Source: Stomorhina lunata (taxonomy: Eukaryota; Arthropoda; Insecta; Diptera; Rhiniidae). Taken from it: a DNA stretch of 64,000 bases. Of this stretch, positions 32,041-42,735 are shown in pieces (positions within the stretch are counted from its first letter, which is position 1; each line of letters starts with the position of its first letter). Under the pieces are notes generated by a model. It saw only the letters and a list, made by a program, of their open reading frames with translations, was not told where the DNA came from and made no database searches. A program made the translations under genes and the position numbers. The stretch spans positions 58,880,037 to 58,944,036 of the forward strand of contig OW121741.1 of NCBI GenBank assembly GCA_933228675.1. The letters run 5' to 3'.

Positions 32041-34474
32041 TTATATTAGAAAGGCAAGAATCGGTAAGCAACGAGCTAGGTTTGGTTGTTCCAAATAGAG
32101 AAGTTCTTTGAGGTTCATACAATGGTGTACTGACTGATTACAGTTGCATATGTTGCATACTGGCATATTACTTTTGTTTAGTATGTATTGGTGAGTGATA
32201 GATGTGTGCCCAAGTCTCAATCTGGTAAATATCTGCATTTGATATCGGGACGCGTTTGATGGGTATATTGTTTTATTTCCAAAAGGATTGGAAATTTTGT
32301 ATAAATGGTTGTAGGCCGCCCAATTATTGTTCTTCAGAGTACTAAAATGGTTTGTTATAATGTATCGCATGTCAATATTTTCTTGTGTATGGAATGTAAG
32401 AAGAGGAAATCTTTTAGCATCTCTGGCAGTAATGTCGGCAGCTTCATTCCCAGGAATATTCATGTGACCTGGAACCCACATAATGCGGAGTTTGTTTGGA
32501 TGTTTCATAAGAAGGCTTCGAACTTCGGAGATTAAAAGTCCAGAATTGTTAACGTTAAGTACGGCATCTATTGTTGATTTACTATCTGTGCATATAATAA
32601 ACTGACCTCTTTGTTTAGAACAATGTTCTAAAGCAAGTTTTTTGGAAAAGATCCAGAATGAAGGACGAATGTTTTAGATTCCACCAAGGTTCCTTACTAC
32701 TACTTAACAACAATGGGTAGGTATTTGGAAAAAGTTTTTTAGCATGCTGAATACATCTGTGTATAGTAGATGGCCTTTGGCAGGTTCGTTTTTGTTTTAA
32801 CGTGTTTTTTACAAGTCTAATAATGTTCGGATTATTAGATATAAAAAGTTTTGGGATAAGACTTAATTCACTGAAATATACACGTTCAACTATAGAGGGA
32901 AATCCAGCTTCGGTGAGCATGTTTTTTGTGTTTGTAGTGCGGAAAGCTCCCAGTGAACATCTTATTGCAGCATGATAAGGTGAAAGTAACTTTTGTAAAT
33001 TCTTTTTTGGACATCGTCCAAATATATAAAGACCATAGTCGATCTTAGACAATATGAGTGATTTGGTTATGTTAAGGAGCGTGTTGGTGTGAATTGAACA
33101 TTTTGTGGAAGATAGGTATTTGATGATGTTTAAACGAAGAAAGAGGTCTTTACGGAGTATACTACAGTGGTGTTGAAAGTTGAAGTGATTATCAAATATT
33201 ACTCCCAAAATTCTTAGTTCGGAGACATGTTTAATCGTGTTGTTATTGTAATGGAGGCTTGGAGGATTGCAATGTTTTTTGTTGCAGATATGTAGAATTT
33301 TACATTTTTCCAATGAAAGTTTAGCACCTGATATATTTGACCATTCTTGGATAGCATCATCGGCGTATAGCGAGTGTTCTATTATTTTATATTTAGATGC
33401 AATTATACTTATTTTATTAAAGGCAATAAGAAATAAAACCACCGACAGGGGAGACCCTTGAGGTATTCCATTACTTAGTGGAAAAAAATCTGATAAAGTT
33501 GAATTAATGCGAACTCTTATTTTACAATTTGTTAAGAAAGCTTTGACAATAGAATATATTTTATTTCCAACCTTCCAGTTTCTTAGCTCTTCGAGAACAA
33601 TATGAATACCGATACGATCAAAGGCTCTTTCAAAATCCGTAGATAGGATTGAAACGTGATTTTTATGTGATAAAGCTTGTAAGACAAAGTGATTAATATG
33701 AAGTAGGGCATCCGTAGTAGATTGTTTTTTCTTAAAGGCAACTTGGTTTGGATGAATGACATTGTTTCGTAAAGCAAACCACATTAGTCGTACAGCTATA
33801 ATTTTTTCAAAGACTTTTCCAATACAAGGCAATATAGAAATTGGTCTGTAGCTACTAATCGTCTCAATTGGCTTTTTAGGTTTTTGAATAGGTAGAATTA
33901 TTGCATTACGCCAATTTTGAGGGTATATTCCACAAATAAAAATGTTGTTGTAAAGGGATAAAATTCTATCTTTCAAACAAGGTGGTAAGTTTTGCAGCAT
34001 GTGGTACGGGATTTTATCATAACCAGGAGTTTTCCCTTTGGCATTAAATAATACATTTTCTAATTCTATATGACTTATTGGTTTTTCAATATCTTTGGCA
34101 TCACTTGATAAGATGAGGTTGTTGTAAGGCAATGACAATATTTCAGATTTTTTTGTTGAAACACAAGTTTGAAAATGTTCGTCTTGTGAAAGATTCGACC
34201 AAAAAGCACCGAAGTTGTTGGCGATGTCCATAGATGAAGTTAGTATTTGATTATCTATTTTAATGAAACGGAAAGTGTTAAATGTTTTGTTTCCGACTAG
34301 AGTCTTAATATCATTCCAAATCCTTTTGGAGTTTGAGGAGGGGTTTATCGATGCAGTAAACTTTTTTAATGATTCGGCTTTAGCTAATTTAACATTTTTC
34401 TTGAAAATAGCGTTAGCTTTTTTATAATTTAATAGGCTTTCGGCAGACTTTTTTTGAGCAAAAAAAAATGCCAT
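32041..34474 (-). pseudogene. I-like ORF2: reverse transcriptase and RNase H
   Basis: RT block 34474-32615: KTPGYDKIPYHML, SSYRPISILPCIGKVFEKII, STDFERAFDRIG, NGIPQGSPLSVVLF and the catalytic SLYADD. Straight after YADD comes AIQEWSNISGAKLS: the 20-30 residues that normally separate these boxes are missing in frame. RNase H (about 32660-32390) shows CTDSKSTIDAV, WVPGHMNIPGNEAAD and a C-terminal Cys/His cluster (CNICNCNQSVHHC). A frameshift or stop near 32510-32615 splits RT from RNase H. Confidence 0.85.
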
Positions 34475-35391
34475 TTATCTTGTTTATCTTTTCTTAATTT
34501 GTTAAGGTATGGATTCCACCACGGTACAGAGTGTTTAAAACGAGAAGGATTACTATATGGTATTGAGATATTAGCCGCAGATCGTATTATTTTTTGTATT
34601 TTTGAAGCTTCAGCGTTTACATTACTGGAAGAATCTGAAGTAGTATTTTGGTTAGTACAGTGTTGTTTAAAAAGATTCCAATTAGCATATTCGATCTTAA
34701 ATTTCGATTCAGGTTTCCATTTGGTTAAATTAGTGTTACATCCTATACCTAAATGAATAGGAAAGTGATCACTTCCATATAGGGAGTTTAGGGTGGACCA
34801 TGAAATTGAAGGATCAAGTGAAGCACTGCTTAGTGATACATCGACATTAGTAAAGGTGTTATGCGTAGATAGGTGGGGATAGGAACCGTCGTTAAGTGTT
34901 ACGAGGTTTTCGGTGATAATGAAATTTTCAATTATTTTTCCTTTAACGTTGGTGCTAGAAGAACCCCAGATGGTGCTCCATGCATTAAAATCACCAACTA
35001 GAATGTATGGGTGTTGAGCCGAAAAAAACATATCTTTTAGATATTTTAATGCAAAAGGTTGTTTAGGAGGAATGTAACAGTTTATGATAGAAAATGAACA
35101 ATTCAGGTTCATTTTAAGTTCTAATGATGCAATATTATTACTGTGGAAAATTTTATTATGTGGTATTTGTTTTTTTACAAGGAAACCTATGCCTTGTTTA
35201 CCATATGTATTGTGAGGTAAATTATAAAAATAACCCTCGTATGATTTATGAGTAGTAACGTTACAGTTGTTATAAGGTATGTGTGTTTCTTGCAATGCAA
35301 TTATGTCTGGATTGATGTCATTAATTAAAAGAGAGAGATTGTTGTAGTTGTTGCTGTAGCCATTAATATTCCATTGGATTATTTTGATCAT
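34429..35391 (-). pseudogene. I-like ORF2: APE endonuclease
   Basis: A 320-residue open block starting at the ATG at 35391 (MIKIIQWNING). Landmarks: QWNINGYSNN, LQETHI, LVGDFNAWSTIWGS and GSDHFPIHLG, a complete endonuclease that nicks the target. The last residues overlap the RT block (34474) in another frame, so one frameshift near 34450 breaks ORF2. Confidence 0.85.
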
Positions 35392-35553
35392 CAGTTGTCA
35401 GTATAAGAGAAAATGTATATGATCTTTTTACTCGTCGTCACTCAATATTACATCAAAATCCATATTATCTTTTGATATAGTAGTTGTTGCTTTTGGTTAA
35501 TTTATTATATTATTGATTTTGTTTAAAAGGTTGGGGTTTATAGTTGGAATTTT

Positions 35554-36454
35554 TTATTGTTGAAATGTTGATGAGGAAGATGGTTTGTTATTTGAAGAGA
35601 GGTCAGTAATGGAGATAGAGGATGGAGTGGAAGAAGAAAAAGAGTTTGTGTTTTCGGAGGTTATATTATTATTACTTGTATTTGCTGCTGTAACGGAAGA
35701 AAAAGTTAAATTGAGAGTTGGAGATGGAATGCTGCTTCTTTGAATTCGTTTTGCTTCGTTCATAGAGCATTTATTTTTTATTTTTAAAAGTTCTTTTTGT
35801 TGAATAAATCTGGAACATTTATTTGATTTTGAAGGGTGCTCTTCAAGGCAATTTGCGCATTGAGTGCAAGTACATTCTTCCAAGTGTGGTGGTAAATTGC
35901 ACGTTTCGCATGATTCTGGATTTTTGCAGTGTTTAGCGGTATGTCCAAGTTTTTGGCATTTCTTGCAACGCATAGGGTTTGGATAATACTCTCGAACATT
36001 GACTGAATTCCACGATATTTTATTTTTTTCAGGCAAATGATATAAATCAAAGGTAAGTAATACAACGCCATAAAAATAAATAAATAAATAAATAAATTAA
36101 GATAAGGCGCATAAATTGTACCTTTGGTAAAGTTTAAGTTTTCATGGAGCTTGCATTTGTTTGTTTACTGTTAACAAGTATTAGTAGATTACCATCGCGA
36201 AGCTGTGTAATAGATGTTACGTCTTTGCTTATGAGCTGAATTGCACGGTATACCGCAAAACATGAGTATTTGGCAATTGGTTTATTTGGGTCGGTTGTTT
36301 CCAAAATAATAAATTTAGGATTAGGAGGTTGAATTTTAGGTAAAGCTGGAAAAGGAGTAGAATCTTCAGACTTAAACTTTTTCCGTTCGGGACTCGTAGT
36401 ATTTGCTAAAGGTGCAAATCTATTGTCCCCAAGATTGGGGGGCCCCGGGGCCAT
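35554..36454 (-). pseudogene. I-like ORF1 with zinc knuckles, internally deleted
   Basis: The N-terminal block 36454-36134 begins MAPGPPNLGDN and holds the conserved core around KFIILE and YSCFAVYRAIQLISKDV. About 60-70 bp of unrelated sequence with a (TAAA)n run (36078-36100) follows, then the C-terminal block (LTFDLYHLPEK, then knuckles CKKCQKLGHTAKHC and CETCNLPPHLEEC plus a CTQCANCLEEH cluster) and a Ser/Asn-rich tail. The middle of ORF1 is missing. Confidence 0.78.
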
Positions 36455-36483
36455 GTTGTTGTGTTATATACACGACAGAAATT

Positions 36484-37610
36484 GATCGGAAAGCAAAACA
36501 AATTTGAAAATAATAAATGAGAAGAGAAAAAGTAGGTTTTCAATGATTTCATTTTTATTTTTTAGAACAATTATACACGTGTTAAATTTGAACGTCTGTT
36601 CTCAACGAGTATAAGTCGATGACTGTCATTATAAATAAATTCACAAATTAAAGCGTTCTTAGGCCAAAACTCCGGGTTAACAATTAGCTTGAACAAATTT
36701 TCGGGAACGATTATTTTAAAAGATGCCCTATTTTTCGAATTAATCTTGAACAGAAGAATATCATCTGGGTTACAATTGTTTATTTTTGAAAGTATATAAA
36801 ATTTCATATCTTCGACTTTAGTGTCAACTGCAAAACGGGTTGCGAATATAGATTTTTTAAGTGAAATGGTTCGCAGTTCTTTTGTTTGATAAACAGCAAT
36901 ATTTTCATTATTTTCAGCAGTAATGGATGACAATGAAGTTGATGGAAGTGGAGACATAGCATCAAGATTAATTAATCGATTAGTGTTGACAGGACCATTA
37001 TGAGAAAAATTTTCAACGGTATTGGGTTTAGGAAAACTAGGATCTACACGATCAGGAATCAACTCAATAGATTCCTGCGAGAGTACTATATTTGGGCCTT
37101 TGTGAGGAAAATTTTCAACAGCTCCGGGCTTAGGAAGACCCGATGATTGAATGGAACCATCAGCTATTATTACTTTTGCAGTCGTACCAACATTAGAAGT
37201 TTTCTGTGGGCGATTTGTTTGCTCAACCGAAGATATGGTAGCAGATTTTTCTATATTTAAAAGTCTTGGACTTTTGCGCCGTGTTGGAGAAGGTGATTGC
37301 AAACCATCTAAGGATTTGAAATCAATAAAAAGTTTTGCATAAGCGTTTATTTGATCATTTAAATGGTTTAAGTTGTTCTGTATCTGCAAAAAATTATTCC
37401 TAGTACTTTGAAAAAAACGGTAAAATTCAGCACTAACTTTTTGGCAGCTATTACAACGCCAGTGTAAATTCTTATTCTTCGAAACAGATTCTCCAACCAA
37501 ACCAGAGAGACCGCAACACTTATAATGACATAAACCGTGACAAAGCCAGCAAATGACCATTCTTTCATCGGAATTATCATGATCGAACCTGCCTCAACAT
37601 ATACCCCTAC
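36484..37610 (-). pseudogene. PHD-LINE ORF1 with PHD-like finger (and start of ORF2)
   Basis: The long block 37560-36571 begins with MVICWLCHGLCHYKCCGLSG and CNSCQK, the second half of a PHD-type zinc finger. The first Cys pair (SCRGIC) lies just upstream (about 37605-37588) but is followed by an in-frame TGA. A Ser/Pro-rich linker with tandem PKPNTVENFSHNGP-like units leads to the conserved C-terminal domain (FAVDTKVEDMKFYI ... FKIIVPENLFKLI, EFWPKNA). After the ORF1 stop (36571), ORF2 starts 18 bp on at 36552 and runs to 36484, where the I-like LINE interrupts. Confidence 0.72.
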
Positions 37611-37697
37611 AGCTTAAATACTACTCACTTACCTTTTTTTATTTTTAATCCATATTTCCTTTTATTTGTTATTAAGATGTTGAGCCAATTTCCATGC

Positions 37698-40485
37698 TTT
37701 TTTTTGTTGTTGGTTGTGTCCAAGGTTCAGTTCGAGGTCAAAAAAACAAGTAAGAGTGGTATATTCGGCTTTGCCGAATCTTGGATACCCTTCACCAATG
37801 GTGTTGCAAAAGTATTTAATGTAATTCCTAGCAAAATTTGGTTATACTAGTATTATATGCAAAGAGTCTTTAAAATTAAGAGTCGGAAAAAGAAAAGCTT
37901 TTCGGTGGCGTCATCATCTTAAATAGTTATGCACCCAAAGGTTAGGTTGGGCAGGTGGGTGATGTCTAGGGAAGCTTCACTTGGGTTCTAAAGTGGACCC
38001 TTTGTGAAAGATAATGATTACTAGACTACAAGTAGAGAATGCATATTTAAGCCAGCCAGTAGCTTCCAATTAAAATATACACATATTTTACGAACATTTA
38101 ATAACGTTCGATAGACCAGATAAACCATGCAGAAAAGATGCTTCAAAATGTAGATGCCCTTACATTTGCAATAGTACATCGATTTGATGAAGTTTAAGTA
38201 TTCTGGCATGCAACCCAAAAACACAGTGCGTAGTGGGGGTTGTGCTCTTTAATTCGTACGAATTATCCCACCAGTAAAAGTTCTTGATTAGTTATGTAAA
38301 ACTCTGAAGTTAGCGGACTGATTTAGGTCAAAGCTTTAACAATGATAAGCCTTAAAATTATACGGTATACACTCTTAGTTTTAGATACATACGTGAAATA
38401 TATAGCTTTTGAATGGATGGATATCAGCTTTGTCGGAAAAGTTATTAAAGATTTGCTTATTAATCTGGAGTTAGTTAATTACTTAAAATGAACACTTCAT
38501 CAATAATAAATAGTTGGAAAGTTTTGCTCAAGTCCTTGTGCAAATGTGAATAGAGCTCGCCCATTTTCAATATCGAACTTTTCAAGAGATCAGAAATACT
38601 TTTGTCAAATGTTGTCCCTCTAGAAAGTTTATTTTAGGCGCTATGGCCCTGAATATTAATATTGTACAACGTCTTTATACTAAATGTCATCATCGTATCT
38701 TAGGCGAAGTTATACGGGAACAATTGTCAAACGTGAACGGATTTCTCCCAATTGCAATTAAAAAATTTAAATTTTCGTTGATATGTGAGATACTTACATA
38801 CATATGTAGGTTTTGTCCGTCCGTCTACAGACAGGTAGACGGACGGACAAAAAAACAGACGGACGGACGGACAAACAAACAGACGGACAGACAGACAGAC
38901 CTCAAATGTAGTGTTATGGCGATATCTCAATTGATTATGGACCGCTTTTGATAAAATTTAATAACGTGCTTGGCGGGGGAATTTCCTAAAATCTGATATA
39001 AAATTTATGTAGGTCCGTGCTAAAGGAGGATGGTTTTTCCTATTTCTGCATTTCATTTTTTCAACAAACATTCTCTAATGCGAACTTTGGGCAATTTGCG
39101 ATACATCAAATTCAGTGTTTTGGCGATATCTCAGTTGTTTATGGACCGATTTTGATAAAATTTTACAGAGTGCTTTGGCAAACTATTTCCTACGATCTGA
39201 TATATAACATATTATCACATGTACACCAGGAGTATCTTTTTTCTCTTGTTATTTAAAAGTGTGTTTCAATCAAAAATTTTAAAATTTTCGTCTAATTTTT
39301 GGTATTTTTTCGATATTTTCGGTGTTAATAAACCGATTTTAATGAAATTTAATAGCGTTCATTGCGGGAGAATTCCTAAAATCTGATATATAATTTATGT
39401 AAGTCCATCCTCCAGGGGCTTCAGAAACTTGATTTCAACAGACAGACAGACAGACGGACGGACAGACAGACAGACAGACGGACATCGCTTAATCGATTCT
39501 CCTCCCGATTCTGAGTCGATCGGTATAATTTTTATGGGGTCTACGATCACTAATAAAAAAATTACAAACCGAATCACAAACTTATAATACCCTTTCACCT
39601 ATTGGTGAAGGGTATAAAAAGAATTCCGTGTCGTTGCCGGCTAAACGTCTTTTTGCAGTTTAATAATAAACACGAGAACAAAAAAGTAGATCGGCCCCGA
39701 TATACGCCTCGTTACCACAATCTTACTTAATTCTTTTTAATAATCAGTAGCGGCCTTATTTAGAGAAAACAAACCTTTTCCTTTTTTTTTGTGTTTTGGT
39801 CTTAGTCGTAAGCATTCTGTCCGTCCGGAAGTTGTTTAGGGCTCCTTTGGGAATTTTATTAATAACAAATTTCATGTGTATCTGGTTTATATTTAATCTG
39901 TATTTTGTGGATATTTCCTGTATATTTTGAGTATTTTGCGTGTATTTTGTGGATATTTGCTGTATATTTCTTGTGTATGTTATGTGTATTTTGTGGATAT
40001 TTTTTTGTGTATTTTGTGGATGTTTCATGTATAGTGTATAATTTTGTTTATATTTTTTTTTATCATTATTATTTTTTTTTTGGTATGTATATTCGTTCTG
40101 TTCATGTGTGTGGGTTTTTTTTATTTTATTTATTTTCTAATCTTGTTTTTAAGAATTTTAAATAAAGTTTTGTTATTATTTTGAACAAAAACTAAAAAAA
40201 CACAATTTATTTTTTTTTAACACAAAAAAATGACAATCTCTTTTAACATTCAATCCAGGAGTGGTCCTTTTTCACTCTTTCTTCCTTTTGCTTAAATTTC
40301 TCTTCTCCCGTTCCTCCCGCCTTTTTTTATTCAGGCAGACATCTTTTTTTTCAGCTTTTTTTTCAATTGCCCTTGTTCCGATTGTTGCCCCTGGAACAGA
40401 TGTTCCATAAAAAAAAAAAACAAAATTTAAAACTTAATTCTTATTTTTTTTTATCTGAAACACTTAACCCGTTCAGGGGACACGA
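37698..40485 (+). repeat. Repeat X, copy 2, split by a DINE-like element
   Basis: Matches copy 1 (1765-2674) from the T run and TGTTGTTGGTTGTG to CCCGTTCAGGGGACACGA, with the 1.87 kb DINE-like element inserted in its A run after CGAGGTC. At 40486 it is fused directly to a truncated Gypsy gag of the G1 family. Confidence 0.75.
37747..39615 (+). mobile_element. DINE/INE-1-like element, copy 2 (full, with empty site known)
   Basis: Starts CAAGTAAGAGTGG and ends GGTGAAGGGTATAAAA. The empty site is preserved in repeat X copy 1 (1801-1820), so both ends are defined by comparison. It has a 5' stem (ATTCGGCTTTGCCGAAT), a 3' stem (ACCCTTTCACC..GGTGAAGGGT), and core GACGGACAGACA tracts (38817-38901, 39439-39485) between repeated blocks (GGCGATATCTCA). 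No coding capacity. Consistent with the Helentron-type DINE group. Confidence 0.7.
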
Positions 40486-41987
40486 CACTCAGGGAGGAGC
40501 TCCAAAATCGATATATTGACCTTGAGACTTACGAATTCGAGACTAAAGAAGAAATGGAGGTTAGTACCCGGTCGATGACTAGGAGCCTAGACATAAACTC
40601 AATGTTAGCCGCGATTATGGAAAAGATGGAAATCAACAGCAATCAAACGAAAACCATGATTGCGAGTATGAAAACGGAGCTTCAAGAACCGTTTTCATAC
40701 GTCTACCGTTTAATGTCTTCAAGTTCCAGTTCGAAACAGTCGCCGAGAGGAACCTATGGGACAACGAACAGAAAGCTCTGGAACTAATTTTGGCTCTAAA
40801 AGGCAATGCTGCGGAAGTCCTAGAAAGTGTGCCGTTAAGCTATAGAAAGAACTTTGATGACATCATATCTGCTCTTTAGCGTAAGTACGGTGGCGAACAC
40901 AAAAAGGAAATTTACCATCTGGAACTTCGCGGCAGAGTCCAGAAACCAAACGAAACCTTACAGGACTTTGTCTGGGACATTGAACGTTTGGTGGGGCTAA
41001 TTTATCCTGGAGAAAGTCAGACTTTCTTGGACCAGTTCAGGATTGAAGCATTTGTGCATGGTATAAGAGATCCTGATATTAAATTTGCGGTGTGTGCCAC
41101 ACGAAAATCAAGATTTGCCGAAAATGTGTCATTCGCATTGACCCAAGAAACAGCGAAAATCATTGCTATGCCACAAATATGCAGGTTGCAAGGTGTCGAC
41201 GTAGTTGCTAACAACCAAACCAGTATGGAGCAACTGAAAGAGAAAATGAGCCGAGTAATAGTTGAGAAATTGAGTTGAGAAATTGAGTAGAGTAATAGAT
41301 GAGAAATTGAGCAAGCCGAAATCCAAGTGTTTCAACTGCGGTAAAGAAGGTAATTTCCAGCGAAATTGCAGGGCACCGTTAAGACAATCGAGATCTGCTT
41401 CATCAGTCGAAGGCAGCCAACAGGAGAAGTCCTGCAATAACAGAAGAGTTCCTGCAAGAGTTAAAAACTTATCCTGTCATGAAAAAGTAATTAAACCGAT
41501 TAAAGCGATAATCAACTGCAAAGCAAAAACAGAGCCTGTTAAGATGTCCAGCAAAGAACAACAAGTGGCGAAGAACGTAGAGAGAAACCATTGCGACAAG
41601 ACCAAAATAAAGGGTTGTGTAGTTAATGATCGGCAAATTCGTGTAGAATCCAGTGAAGATTGGTCTGTAGAGCAGAGGAACGATCCAGCACTTTGGAAAA
41701 TAATGCAAGCCAAAGAAGAAGCCAAGAGACCAACCCGTAACGAAATATCACAAGAAAGTCCGCTGATGAAGTCATATTGGGCTCTCTGGGATAGTCTAAA
41801 GATAATAGACGGTAGCTTATATCGAACTTGGGAGAGCGCCGAAGGAAAAACAGTACAAAATTTGAAGTGGTGCCATCCTCTACGATAAAGGAAGTACTAA
41901 AGGAGTTTCATGATAGTTCAAGCGGAGGTCACCTAGGTGTAACAAAGACTCTAGAAAAACTGAAGCAGCGGTTCTATTGGGTTGGTT
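40486..41987 (+). pseudogene. G1-family gag and pol remnants, first block
   Basis: It begins inside the SAP domain (LREELQNR) fused to repeat X. The gag coiled region is cut by a deletion near 40685, then the Gag core continues in another frame with a TAG near 40877 and to 41276. A CCHC knuckle CFNCGKEGNFQRNC (about 41330) follows. A deletion then jumps to the end of protease and to the RNase H-integrase linker (WSVEQRNDPALWKIMQAKEE, near 41660), and the integrase zinc region starts (GGHLGVTKTLEKLK) before the break at 41988. The whole catalytic RT is gone. Confidence 0.78.
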
Positions 41988-42207
41988 GTCCTTTTTCACT
42001 CTTTCTTCCTTTTGCTTAAATTTCTCTTCTCCCGTTCCTCCCGCCTTTTTTTATTCAGGCAGACATCTTTTTTTTTAGCTTTTTTTTCAATTCCCCTTGT
42101 TCCGATTGTTGCCCCTGGAACAGATGTTCCATAAAAAAAAAAACAAAATTTAAAACTTAATTCTTATTTTTTTTATCTGAAACACTTAACCCGTTCAGGG
42201 GACATGA
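41988..42207 (+). repeat. Repeat X, copy 3 (3' part only)
   Basis: Matches the last about 220 bp of copy 2 (from CTTTTTCACTC to the GTTCAGGGGACA end), again followed by the same gag fusion point. The left boundary lies within the integrase. Confidence 0.85.
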
Positions 42208-42735
42208 CACTCAGGGAGGAGCTCCAAAATCGAGATATTGACCTTGAGACTTACGAATTCGAGACTAAAGAAGAAATGGAGGTTAGTACCCGGTCGATGA
42301 CTAGGAGCCTAGACATAAACTCAATGTTAGCCGCGATTATGGAAAAGATGGAAATCAAACGGAGCTTCAAGAAGCTGCAGAAATTAACAAGCGGACAGGA
42401 ACCATGATTGAAGGTATGAAAACGGAACTTCAAGAAGCTGCCAACAATCAACAATGAGAAGCTTCTAGCTGAGGTCAAACAAGAAAACAAACTGGAACTG
42501 GATCCACTAACAAACAACTTCAAGAAATTTCGGAAACGATTAACAATCGCATTGATAGCGTTGAAATCAAATTTGACAAAGAACTGGCTGACGTCGGAAG
42601 GATCTAGAAGCGAAAGTCAATAAGAACAAATTTGACAGAGTTGTTCAAGACACATCTGGTAAATCAAAAACACCAAGTTTCGATGGCAGTCTACCGTTTA
42701 ATGTCTTCAAGTTCCAGTTCGAAACAGTCGCCGAG
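42208..42735 (+). pseudogene. G1-family gag fragment, second block
   Basis: It repeats the start of the first block (LREELQNRDIDLETYEF, MEVSTRSMTRSLDINSML) with different internal deletions, then runs in shifting frames to KTPSFDGSLPFNVFKFQFET, and is cut at GTCGCCGAG. It is directly joined to the integrase at 42736. Confidence 0.78.

Larger units (their letters stand above)
31915..36476 (-). mobile_element. I-like LINE inserted in the PHD-LINE
   Basis: 4,562 bp between two copies of AGAAATT (31908-31914, 36477-36483). It contains ORF1 with CCHC knuckles, then ORF2 with endonuclease, RT and RNase H. The RNase H after the RT places it in the I group. The 3' end lacks an obvious poly-A and ends ..CATTATAT on the coding strand. 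Three large lesions: an ORF1 deletion with a TAAA microsatellite, a frameshift between EN and RT, and a deletion just after YADD. Confidence 0.8.
30025..37690 (-). mobile_element. LINE with PHD-finger ORF1, split by an I-like LINE
   Basis: Minus strand: ORF1 37610-36571, ORF2 start at 36552, and the rest of ORF2 at 31907-30309. The 3' UTR ends in AAATAAATAAAAAAAA near 30030. The I-like LINE lies inside ORF2, and removing it with one AGAAATT copy keeps the ORF2 frame open. ORF2 had also lost the N-terminal half of the endonuclease and the EN-RT linker. The ORF1 type (PHD finger plus a C-terminal RNA-binding-like domain) and the GDFNMPNISW endonuclease suggest a CR1/Jockey-superfamily LINE. The 5' end is placed only approximately. 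Confidence 0.72.

Noticed and set aside
38021..38224. Cys-rich 67-residue minus-strand ORF repeated at 46504-46707
   Set aside because: It is in the 5' part of two DINE-like copies; no start context or known motif, and it differs where the DNA differs without codon bias.
38817..39485. Short regularly spaced GACA/GACG repeats considered as a CRISPR-like array
   Set aside because: Tandem 4-bp iterations without spacers in a eukaryotic DINE-type core.
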